From Bacteroidales bacterium (lineage in GTDB: Bacteria > Bacteroidota > Bacteroidia > Bacteroidales > JAEINX01), in the NCBI GenBank assembly GCA_016342645.1, contig JAEINX010000025.1, forward strand, positions 1-42,615: a DNA stretch of 42,615 nucleotides. The letters run 5' to 3'. Of the stretch, positions 35,317 through 42,615 are shown piece by piece. The number at the start of each line of letters is the position of its first letter. The first letter of the stretch is position 1. The translations under genes and the position numbers were made by a program. Below the pieces are notes generated by a model. The model did not search any database. It had not been told where the DNA came from and saw only the letters and a program-made list of their open reading frames with translations.

Positions 35317-36558
35317 ATGAAAAGATTATTAATAATTGGAGGTGGAACTGCCGGAACAATGATGGCAAACAAATTAAGAAAAGCTTTAGATAAAAACGAA
35401 TGGGAAATTACTATTGTTGATAAACATAAAACGCATTATTATCAACCCGGGTTTTTGTTTATTCCTTTTGGAATTTACTCAAAAGATGATGTTCAAAAAC
35501 CAAAAAGTGATTTTTTCCCAACCGGAGTAAAAGTTATTTATTCGGATGTTGACAAAATTGATGGTGAAAACAACAAAGTCCTTCTTCAGGGTGGGCAAGT
35601 TCTTAAATATGATTTTCTGATAATTGCAAGCGGAGCTAAAACCAATATTGATGAAACTCCCGGACTAAATGGTAAATTGTGGAAAAAAAGCATTTTCGAT
35701 TTTTATACAATTGAAGGAGCAGTTGCCTTAAGTAATTTCTTTAAAACATGGGAAGGAGGCAAGCTGGTTATGGCAATTTCCGAAATTCCTTTTAAATGCC
35801 CTGTTGCTCCAATTGAATTTATTTGTTTGGCTGATGCATATTTTACGAAAAAAGGAATTCGTGATAAAGTTGAACTTAGTCTTGTAACTCCAATGTCGGG
35901 AGCTTTTACAAAACCAATTGCAACCAAAATGTTAAGTGAACTTCTTTCTGAAAAGAATATTAAAGTTATTCCTGATTTTTATATTGAACGCATTGATAAT
36001 GAAAACAAAACTCTTGTTTCTTATGATGAAATGGAAGTACCTTTCGATGTTTTAACAATTGTTCCTGTCAACACCGGCGATGAAATGATTGCCCGAAGTG
36101 GGTTGGGAGACGATATGAATTTCATCCCAACAAATATGCACACCTTGCAATCTGACAAATTTGAAAACATTTTTGTTATTGGAGATGCTGCCAACATTCC
36201 AACTTCAAAAGCCGGTTCGGTTGCACATTTTGCAGCCGATGTTTTATATGAAAATTTGTTGAATGCCATCGAAGGGAGGCCATTAACTGCAAAATTTGAC
36301 GGGCATGCAAATTGCTATATCGAAACCGGTTTCGGAAAAGGTGCTTTAATTGATTTTAATTATGAAACCGAACCTTTGCCCGGAACATATCCTTTGCCCG
36401 GAATCGGGCCTTTTGGTTTGTTGAAAAACACTAAGATGAATCATTACGGAAAAATACTTTTTCGATGGATTTATTGGCATATTCTTTTGAAGGGAAAGGA
36501 ATTGCCTATTGAGGCCGAAATGACAATGGCCGGAAAGAAAAAAGAATATTTACAATAA
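35317..36558 (+). CDS. sqr: Sulfide:quinone oxidoreductase-like flavoprotein
   Basis: A 413-residue FAD protein of the SQR/NDH-2 superfamily that should oxidise sulfide to sulfane sulfur and reduce quinone at the inner membrane. FAD-binding GGGTAG is at 8-13 and the second motif IFVIGDAANIPTSKAGS at about 285-301. C161 (FKCPVAP) and C333 (ANCYIE) sit where the two redox-active cysteines of SQRs occur; C170 is a third. The C-terminal part NHYGKILFRWIYWHILLKG (375-393) is an amphipathic/hydrophobic helix fitting membrane attachment. It begins a five-gene operon with sulfur-carrier genes, which supports a sulfide role over NADH dehydrogenase. Confidence 0.85.
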   Translation: MKRLLIIGGGTAGTMMANKLRKALDKNEWEITIVDKHKTHYYQPGFLFIPFGIYSKDDVQKPKSDFFPTGVKVIYSDVDKIDGENNKVLLQGGQVLKYDFLIIASGAKTNIDETPGLNGKLWKKSIFDFYTIEGAVALSNFFKTWEGGKLVMAISEIPFKCPVAPIEFICLADAYFTKKGIRDKVELSLVTPMSGAFTKPIATKMLSELLSEKNIKVIPDFYIERIDNENKTLVSYDEMEVPFDVLTIVPVNTGDEMIARSGLGDDMNFIPTNMHTLQSDKFENIFVIGDAANIPTSKAGSVAHFAADVLYENLLNAIEGRPLTAKFDGHANCYIETGFGKGALIDFNYETEPLPGTYPLPGIGPFGLLKNTKMNHYGKILFRWIYWHILLKGKELPIEAEMTMAGKKKEYLQ

Positions 36559-36570
36559 AACAAAACCAAA

Positions 36571-37248
36571 ATGGACGAAAAAAATATTCAAACCCAAATA
36601 AACGAATTAAACAATAAAGTTGATTTAATTTTAGATTATGTTAATCAACAACGGCTTAAATCCGGAGCCGTTGATGATTTAATTTCTGATGTTTCAATCA
36701 TCGGAAAAGATTTATACGATAGCGTAGTTTCTGAACTCGACAACCAATCAGTGGAAATCGACCCCGAGGAACTTCAAATGTTAGGCATAAAGCTTATTAA
36801 AAACATTAAAAATTTTAATACTTTATTAGATTTACTGGAAAGCATTACTGATTTTGCTAAAGATGCTTCACCTATCGTAAATGAAATAATAATTGATTTT
36901 ACAAAGAAAATACATGTCTTCGAGCAAAAAGGATACTTTGAATTTTTTGTTGAAATAAGTAAAGTTTTAGATAATATTATTACAAAACTTTCACCCAAAG
37001 ACATTAAACAACTCTCTGATAATGTTGGTGTAATCTTAGAAATTGTTAAAAACTTTTCTCAACCCGAAATTCTAAATTTAATTAACAACTCTTTAGTAAC
37101 TTTCAATAATGTAGCTAAAGATGACATCCCAAAATATTCGATGTGGAAGTTGTTTAAAGAAATGAGAAGTTCGGAAATGAAGAAAACTTTAGGTTTTGCA
37201 CTCACATTTATTAAGAACTTTTCAAATACAGATAATATAAAAAAATAA
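36571..37248 (+). CDS. DUF1641 domain protein
   Basis: A 225-residue, strongly helical, soluble protein recognised as DUF1641-like, a family of unknown role that often lies next to flavoprotein oxidoreductases of the SQR type. The N-terminus (MDEKNIQTQINELNNKVDLI) is a likely coiled coil, and the conserved core with LLDLLESITDFAKDASPI spans about 85-150. Cysteine is absent, so it cannot carry persulfide; a scaffold or partner role for SQR is more plausible. It starts 12 bases after sqr. Confidence 0.75.
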   Translation: MDEKNIQTQINELNNKVDLILDYVNQQRLKSGAVDDLISDVSIIGKDLYDSVVSELDNQSVEIDPEELQMLGIKLIKNIKNFNTLLDLLESITDFAKDASPIVNEIIIDFTKKIHVFEQKGYFEFFVEISKVLDNIITKLSPKDIKQLSDNVGVILEIVKNFSQPEILNLINNSLVTFNNVAKDDIPKYSMWKLFKEMRSSEMKKTLGFALTFIKNFSNTDNIKK

Positions 37249-37278
37249 ATAATAAAAATCATTAAATAAATTAAAGTC

Positions 37279-37590
37279 ATGGAAGAAAAAACAATAGCTA
37301 ATCAAAACGTAAAATTAACATCCGAAGGATATTTAGTTGACCCTTCGCAATGGAATAAAGAAATTGCAATTGAAATTGCAAAAGAAGAAGGAATTGATCT
37401 AAGTGATCTACATTTTGAAGTCCTTGAGTTTTTAAGAAAAACTCACGAATCGGGAAATACACTTACTATTAGAAAAGTAGGGAAATCAGGAATTGTTGAT
37501 ATTAAAGGATTATATAAATTATTCCCGGGTGGCCCTCTAAAATATTCCTCAAAAATTGCAGGAATTCCTAAACCAAGCAGTTGTGTGTAA
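37279..37590 (+). CDS. tusE: TusE/DsrC-family sulfur carrier
   Basis: A 103-residue DsrC/TusE fold protein: GYLVDPSQWNKEIAIEIAKE at 18-36, then DLHFEVLEFLRKTHES and LFPGGPLKYSSKIAGIPKPS before SCV. The penultimate residue C102 is the carrier cysteine (CysA). The position eleven residues earlier, where DsrC proper has CysB, is S91. It is therefore a single-cysteine TusE/RspA-like version and cannot make the DsrC intramolecular trisulfide. It probably accepts persulfide from SQR or the DsrE2-like neighbour. 30 bases after the DUF1641 gene, 21 bases before dsrE2. Confidence 0.88.
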   Translation: MEEKTIANQNVKLTSEGYLVDPSQWNKEIAIEIAKEEGIDLSDLHFEVLEFLRKTHESGNTLTIRKVGKSGIVDIKGLYKLFPGGPLKYSSKIAGIPKPSSCV

Positions 37591-37611
37591 ATAATTTAAA
37601 AAAATAAAAAA

Positions 37612-38118
37612 ATGAGTACGAATAAAAACGAAAAACCACTAAAAAAAGTGTGCATGATATGTGCAAAAGGTAGCATAGAAGATGTTTATGCCACACTTGT
37701 CATGGGTAATGGGGCTGTTATGGAAGGCATAGAAACTAAATTATTTTTCACATTTTTTGGCCTTGATGCAATCACTAAAAAACAAATGAACAAGCTTCAT
37801 ACAAGCACGGTAGGTAATCCGGCGATGAGAATGCCAGGAGGTTTACCTTTTCCAAGCCTTCTTGGAATATTACCGGGAGTTGAAGCGGGTGTTTCAGCTA
37901 TGATGAAAAAGCAAATGGAGAAATTAGATATGCCTTCGGTAGATGAATTTCTCGAAATGATCACGGCCGGTGGAGGTGAAATATATGCTTGCAAACTTGC
38001 CATGGATATGTTTAAACTAAAAAAAGAAGACCTTCACGAAGAAGTTAAGGCTGTTCTCACTATAGGTGAATTTTATGAAATGGCCGGTGGTGATGGAACA
38101 CAAATTATTTTCACATAA
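37612..38118 (+). CDS. DsrE2-like (DsrE/DsrF/DrsH family) sulfurtransferase
   Basis: A 168-residue protein of the DsrE family. KKVCMICAKGSIEDVYATLV at the N-terminus, FFTFFGLDAI around 45-54 and GGEIYACKLAMDMF around 121-134 match the DsrE2-type group. Cysteines C14, C17 and C127 are present; C127 corresponds to the conserved persulfide-carrying cysteine. A central hydrophobic Gly/Pro/Met-rich stretch (about 70-98) may associate with the membrane. In sulfur oxidisers such proteins pass sulfane sulfur to TusA or DsrC/TusE; the gene order supports transfer between SQR and the TusE-like protein. Confidence 0.85.
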   Translation: MSTNKNEKPLKKVCMICAKGSIEDVYATLVMGNGAVMEGIETKLFFTFFGLDAITKKQMNKLHTSTVGNPAMRMPGGLPFPSLLGILPGVEAGVSAMMKKQMEKLDMPSVDEFLEMITAGGGEIYACKLAMDMFKLKKEDLHEEVKAVLTIGEFYEMAGGDGTQIIFT

Positions 38119-38133
38119 AATTTAATAATAATT

Positions 38134-39603
38134 ATGAAAAAAAAAATCACTTATTACATATCATTAACATTTTTGTTTTTGATATTTTTTCAATTTGCTG
38201 GTGCAACCGATGGATATTTCAGTAATGGTTATGGCACAAAAAACAAAGGATTCGCAGGAGCAGGAATAGCTTACTTGCATTCACCTTTTTCGGCTGCTAT
38301 CAATCCGGCAGGACTGGGATTTCTTAGTAAAAAAATGAGCTTTGAAATAAGCGTCGGTTTATTCAACCCAAACCGGAAATATTCAATTGTTGGCGCCCCC
38401 ACGCCACCCGATCAATGGGGATATATGGGCCCAAACGGATTTGTACATGATCCGAGATTTATGGCATTCGGCTTAACTGAAGGAACTGTCGAAAGCGGAA
38501 GTAAAGTATTTATTATTCCGGCTATAGCTTTTGCTTATAAACTTGATGAGAAAAATACACTTGGCTTAAATTTTTTCGGAAATGGTGGTATGAATACCGA
38601 TTATGATGCCAAATCATATTATAGTTCCATAATTGATGCTTTTGGAAACCCTATGCCTGATGGAAGGCATAATCCGATGGCAAACGTAAGTAAGCCAACC
38701 GGAGTAAATCTTGCACAGATGTTTTTATCATTAACTTATGCACGAAAATTCGGAGAAAATCATAGTTTAGGTATTTCACCTGTTTTTGTATATCAAACTT
38801 TCGAAGCAAAAGGACTTGAAGCATTTCGCGATATGGGAATGGCCGGAAACGCCTTTTTGACTCAAATGATGGGTTGGCCCGATCGTTCTGATTGTGTAAC
38901 AAATAATGGAAAAACCAGTTCAACCGGCTTTGGTTTTCGAATAGGATATCAGGGCGAATTGTTTGATGGTTTCAGGCTTGGTGCTACATTCCAACCACAA
39001 ATTAAAATGAGTAAATTTGATAAATATCAAGGATTATTTGCTGAAGAAGGACGTTTCGATATTCCGGCAAACTGGACAGCAGGAATTTCTTATGAGGTAA
39101 CACCCGATTTAACGGTTTTGTTTGATGTTAAAAGTATTATGTATAGTAAAGTTAAATCAGTCGGTAATACAATGATTGCTTCAGAAATGATGCCGATGAT
39201 ACCGAATTTGAATTCTACTTCACCACAGGATGCTTTTATTCCTAATCCTGATTTTGTACCACTCGGAAACGATGATGCAGCCGGTTTTGGTTGGGAAGAT
39301 ATGATGATTTTTAAATTAGCTGCCGAATACCGTCAGGTAGAGAACTGGCAGTTTCGACTTGGATACTCTTATGGCAAACAACCAATTCCCGAATCGGAAG
39401 TTATGTTTAATATTCTTGCTCCGGCAGTTAACGAAAATCATATTTCTCTTGGTTTAACTCGAATATTGGGCGAACATCAATTGAGTCTTGCAATAACTCA
39501 TGCTTTGTCGAATACAGTTACCGGAACCAATCCATTTGATCCGGCACAACAAATTGAATTAAATATGAACCAATGGGAATTTGACATTGGTTTTACATTT
39601 TAG
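38134..39603 (+). CDS. OmpP1/FadL-family outer-membrane transport protein
   Basis: A 489-residue beta-barrel with a signal peptide (residues 1-24, ending FAGA). ATDGYFSNGYGTKNKGFAGA, AYLHSPFSAAINPAG and the Phe-terminated FDIGFTF end fit the FadL/OmpP1 family of hydrophobic-substrate channels. It is the last gene of the sulfur operon, 15 bases after the DsrE2-like gene and before a strong terminator. It could carry hydrophobic compounds such as elemental sulfur or polysulfide, or quinone-linked lipids. That substrate is speculation from context. Confidence 0.85.
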   Translation: MKKKITYYISLTFLFLIFFQFAGATDGYFSNGYGTKNKGFAGAGIAYLHSPFSAAINPAGLGFLSKKMSFEISVGLFNPNRKYSIVGAPTPPDQWGYMGPNGFVHDPRFMAFGLTEGTVESGSKVFIIPAIAFAYKLDEKNTLGLNFFGNGGMNTDYDAKSYYSSIIDAFGNPMPDGRHNPMANVSKPTGVNLAQMFLSLTYARKFGENHSLGISPVFVYQTFEAKGLEAFRDMGMAGNAFLTQMMGWPDRSDCVTNNGKTSSTGFGFRIGYQGELFDGFRLGATFQPQIKMSKFDKYQGLFAEEGRFDIPANWTAGISYEVTPDLTVLFDVKSIMYSKVKSVGNTMIASEMMPMIPNLNSTSPQDAFIPNPDFVPLGNDDAAGFGWEDMMIFKLAAEYRQVENWQFRLGYSYGKQPIPESEVMFNILAPAVNENHISLGLTRILGEHQLSLAITHALSNTVTGTNPFDPAQQIELNMNQWEFDIGFTF

Positions 39604-39632
39604 TTAATACATTTTTTCAAGCGTTTTTTATG

Positions 39633-39667
39633 GCTGCACTGATCTTTTGATAGTGCAGCTTTTTTTA
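39633..39667 (+). terminator. Rho-independent terminator of the sqr operon
   Basis: GCTGCACT (39633-39640) pairs with AGTGCAGC (39652-39659), with further ATC/GAT pairing in the loop, followed directly by a run of T (39660-39666). It lies 30 bases after the FadL-like stop codon. Confidence 0.85.
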
Positions 39668-39947
39668 TCTGTCTGGTTATTAGGCAATATGGTTTCCAAA
39701 ATAATTACAAAACGAATATAAAAAGGCATATTATTTTGTATAAATTTGCCGGATTAAATTTTTAAAAAAATCATGAACTTATATTAAAATATATTCTGAG
39801 TTTTCCATTTTTGGGGATATAATCAGACTATAAATACTAGATGAATTAAACTTATTGACTTTATCGGAACTCTAATATGAAAAATAAATTTGGGATTACT
39901 ATATTTCAAATGTTATTGATAGAAATACAGAAAAACAAATAAATCGA
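39668..39947. promoter_or_regulatory. Spacer with two promoter candidates for the TonB-receptor gene
   Basis: AT-rich leader without a gene. TAAATTTG occurs at 39741-39748 and 39885-39892, both exact TAnnTTTG matches; the second is 55 bases before the ATG. No operator resembling the FNR-type palindromes was found here. Confidence 0.4.
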
Positions 39948-42395
39948 ATGCACAAAATGACATCATATATTAAATTTTTCTCACTCGTTTTCTTTTTAAC
40001 AATAGTTATAAATTTAATGAGCCAAAACAAACAACTTCAATCTGACAAAAAAGGACAAATAAGTGGAACTGTAATTGATTCAATTAGCGGCAAACCGGTG
40101 GAATATTGCACCGTTGCATTGTTCCGTAAAAATAGTATGGAGTTGGTTAACGGAACCATTACTCAAAAAAACGGGCGTTTTTTCATGGAGAAAATAAGCC
40201 CCGGCCCCTATTTTATCAGAATTTCTTTTATGGGATATGATGATAAAATAATTTCCGATATTTTGTTCACTAAGGATAAACCTATTATCAATCTCCACAA
40301 AATTAAGCTAAAGGGGTCGTTGCAAACTTTAGATGAAGTGGTAGTTGATGGAAGCACTCCACGTATTGACTATAAAATTGATAAAAAAGTTATTAATGTA
40401 AGCAAGCAAATTACTTCAATTTCAGGGACAGCAGTGGATGTTTTGGAAAATGTACCTTCTGTTAAAACCGATATTGAGGGGAATGTTTCTTTGAGGGGAA
40501 GCCAGAGTTTCACTGTATTAATAGATGGACGGCCATCAGTTTTGGATGCTAATGATGCTTTGCAACAAATACCGGCCAGCACAATTGCTAATATTGAAAT
40601 CATTACCAATCCTTCAGCTAAATACGATCCTGACGGGACTGCCGGAATCATCAATGTCATCACAAAAAAGAACAAACTTCAGGGATTCAGTGGTATAGTT
40701 AATTTAAATACCGGATTAAATAAGAAATATGGTGGTGACGTGCTGATCAACTATAAAAAGCGAGATATGAATATATATTTTGGAGTCGATTATAACCTTA
40801 GAAATTTCCCCGGAGAGAGATATAATGAGCGACATACTTATGCCGAAGATACTATTTTTAAAACCATAATGAACGGAACCAACACTCATGAAAGAAAAAG
40901 ATGGGGTTTACGAACCGGCCTTGATTATAGCTTTGGAGAGAATGATATTTTTGGATTGGGACTTAGATATGGTGATCGAAGAATGAATGGAAATACCATG
41001 TCAGAATATGACGAATGGATGGTTCCGGGTGATATTCATAAGCTTTATAAAAACAATGATGAAAGCAAAAGGGGAGGGTCGTTTTATGAAATAAACGGTA
41101 ACTATCAGCATAAATTTAAGAAAAAAGGCCATGAAGTAAAACTTGAGTTATCATATAGTAAGCGTGATTTTGAGGATAACTCAATTAATGAATTAACAAA
41201 TGAGTCGGGTATAGCGGTAGATGGAAAAAAGAATGTGGAAACCGGGCCTTCGAGCCGGTTTAGAGCAAACGTTGATTATACTTTACCAATAGGTGATAAA
41301 GATAAATTTGAAGCAGGATTTCAAACTCGTTTTTCTGAAAGTGAAGACAACACCGAACTTTATATCCTGAATACAAATAGCGGGAAATATGAAATTCAAC
41401 CGGAATATAGTAACACAACATCCTATAAAAGAAATATTCATGCAGTATATTCTTTGTATGCCGGAGAACTTGGAAACTTTGGCTATCAGGGAGGCTTAAG
41501 GGGAGAATACACCTACAGGAATATTAAATCCGGCCACGATTCTAAGGCTTTTGGAATCGACAGATGGGATTTCTTTCCTACTCTGCACCTGTCTTATCAG
41601 TTACCTAAGGACCATCAGTTGATGACCAGCTATACACGCCGAATACAAAGATCACGGGGTTGGTATCTGGAACCTTTTATTACATGGGAGGATGCTTTCA
41701 ATGTCAGAAAGGGAAATCCTGATCTCCTACCCGAATATATCGACTCCTTCGAGTTGGGATATATTAAAAACATAGCAAAAAGTAATATGATCTCTTTGGA
41801 GGGATATTATAGAATCACTAATAATAAGGTGGAAAGAGTAAGAAGTGTATATGAAGAAAATGTAATGCTGAGCACTCCCGAAAATGTGGGAAAAGACTAT
41901 AGTTTAGGCCTCGAATTTATGTTTAGTTATCAATTATACAAGTGGTGGGAAGTTGACTTAATGGCCAATTTTTATAAATATAAGGTAGAAGGTATTTTAT
42001 ACGGTGAAGATTTTTCTAATAATAGCAATAACTGGAGTTCGAGATTTAATAATACTTTTAATATTAAAAAGAATACCAAAATTCAAATCAACAGCATGTA
42101 TAATGGCCCAAGTGTTACAGCTCAAGGTAAAACAGAAGGTTATTATATGGTTAATACAGCCGTACGCCAGGATTTTATGGACAAGAAGGTTTCGGCGGTT
42201 TTTCAAGTCAGTGATATATTTTCTTCTGCAAAACATGAATTTACATCCAGAGGGCCGGATTTCTACAATTATAGTGAATATAAACGAGAGGCTCCAATTG
42301 TAACCTTATCCGTAAGTTACCGCTTCAACAATTACAAACCCGATAGAAAACCAAGTTCCGGCAATGATAATGGTGTGATGGAAGAGTTTGAATGA
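39948..42395 (+). CDS. TonB-dependent receptor-like outer-membrane beta-barrel protein
   Basis: An 815-residue outer-membrane protein. After a signal region (about 1-27; an alternative ATG at 39957 would shorten it by 3 residues) comes a carboxypeptidase-regulatory-like domain (about 37-120: GQISGTVIDSISGKPVEYCT). A plug-like domain follows (about 150-245: VLENVPSVKTDIEGNVSLRG, then NPSAKYDPDGTAGIINVITKK), and then a long barrel to the end. This fits the Bacteroidota 'outer membrane beta-barrel family' close to SusC/TonB receptors. Substrate unknown. It has its own promoter region and is separated from the sulfur operon by a terminator. Confidence 0.88.
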   Translation: MHKMTSYIKFFSLVFFLTIVINLMSQNKQLQSDKKGQISGTVIDSISGKPVEYCTVALFRKNSMELVNGTITQKNGRFFMEKISPGPYFIRISFMGYDDKIISDILFTKDKPIINLHKIKLKGSLQTLDEVVVDGSTPRIDYKIDKKVINVSKQITSISGTAVDVLENVPSVKTDIEGNVSLRGSQSFTVLIDGRPSVLDANDALQQIPASTIANIEIITNPSAKYDPDGTAGIINVITKKNKLQGFSGIVNLNTGLNKKYGGDVLINYKKRDMNIYFGVDYNLRNFPGERYNERHTYAEDTIFKTIMNGTNTHERKRWGLRTGLDYSFGENDIFGLGLRYGDRRMNGNTMSEYDEWMVPGDIHKLYKNNDESKRGGSFYEINGNYQHKFKKKGHEVKLELSYSKRDFEDNSINELTNESGIAVDGKKNVETGPSSRFRANVDYTLPIGDKDKFEAGFQTRFSESEDNTELYILNTNSGKYEIQPEYSNTTSYKRNIHAVYSLYAGELGNFGYQGGLRGEYTYRNIKSGHDSKAFGIDRWDFFPTLHLSYQLPKDHQLMTSYTRRIQRSRGWYLEPFITWEDAFNVRKGNPDLLPEYIDSFELGYIKNIAKSNMISLEGYYRITNNKVERVRSVYEENVMLSTPENVGKDYSLGLEFMFSYQLYKWWEVDLMANFYKYKVEGILYGEDFSNNSNNWSSRFNNTFNIKKNTKIQINSMYNGPSVTAQGKTEGYYMVNTAVRQDFMDKKVSAVFQVSDIFSSAKHEFTSRGPDFYNYSEYKREAPIVTLSVSYRFNNYKPDRKPSSGNDNGVMEEFE

Positions 42396-42447
42396 TTTTA
42401 GATTTAACAATTTAGAATTTTGATTAATTGAAGTATCCTGAAAGGAA

Positions 42448-42615
42448 TCATATCAATAAACGACAACTTAAGAATAGATATAATAATCTTTTTGCAGCAC
42501 ATAAGTACTTTAGGCATTCCAAGTACTCATAACTGTTTTCCTGTTTTGTGCAATGCAGCACCCACTTTTTTAGATTTTCATTTCCAGTAGTTGTTCTTGT
42601 ATTTGGTTTGGCACT
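42448..42615 (-). pseudogene. Edge fragment with faint IS110-transposase resemblance
   Basis: A minus-strand open stretch of 55 codons enters from the right edge and stops at 42448-42450. NTRTTTGNENLKKWV near its beginning recalls the N-terminal PNTxxGxxxLxKWV segment of IS110-type transposases, and the DNA further on could be a frame-shifted EATGVYYE. The rest of the frame does not fit. I read it as a possible decayed insertion sequence remnant; it is truncated by the window edge and could be chance similarity. Confidence 0.3.

Noticed and set aside
35317..39603. Complete Dsr-type dissimilatory sulfur oxidation locus
   Set aside because: dsrAB, dsrMKJOP and rhd-tusA are not present, and the DsrC-like protein lacks CysB.

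Overview
The window looks like a chromosomal segment from a low-GC member of the Bacteroidota, probably a marine or sediment Bacteroidales/Marinilabiliales-type organism; this placement is an inference from gene content. Supporting signs are a type IX secretion C-terminal sorting domain, FISUMP-domain lipoprotein-like paralogs, a SusC/TonB-style outer-membrane receptor, a three-gene succinate dehydrogenase/fumarate reductase of the Bacteroides layout, an ExbB-ExbD-ExbD cluster, and several upstream sequences matching the Bacteroidota -7 promoter box TAnnTTTG.

Left part (1-11.4 kb): the end of a RelE/HigB-type toxin gene and its antitoxin, then on the minus strand a cytochrome b - flavoprotein - iron-sulfur succinate dehydrogenase/fumarate reductase operon that is interrupted between the last two genes by a four-helix-bundle gene flanked by a 14-bp perfect inverted repeat. 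Next comes a minus-strand phosphate import operon (porin, pstS, pstC, pstA, pstB), preceded on the same strand by a NarL-type histidine kinase/response regulator pair.

Middle part (11.5-26.7 kb): two M24 aminopeptidase P paralogs separated by a roughly 190-bp repeat element, the large single-chain purine enzyme PurL, a secreted or surface protein combining an HExxH peptidase-like domain with a beta-propeller and a beta-barrel, an ExbB/ExbD energiser cluster, tRNA-Ser(GGA), a type I asparaginase and a TatD-family nuclease.

Right part (26.8-42.6 kb): a 1101-residue T9SS-exported clan CD cysteine peptidase with a beta-helix region, followed by two tandem FISUMP paralogs, a convergent acyltransferase, and then a sulfur-oxidation unit. 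This consists of an FNR-like regulator transcribed away from the operon sqr - DUF1641 - tusE/dsrC-like - dsrE2-like - fadL-like, which ends in a strong terminator. The 392-bp region between regulator and operon carries two 16-bp near-palindromes (TATGAYAATTRTCATA) in opposite orientation plus two extra half sites; they fit the TGA-N6-TCA pattern of CRP/FNR proteins. I read this as a regulated sulfide oxidation / sulfane-sulfur relay module and consider it, together with the inserted four-helix-bundle element, the most noteworthy content. A TonB-dependent receptor-like beta-barrel gene and a decayed fragment with faint IS110 resemblance close the window.
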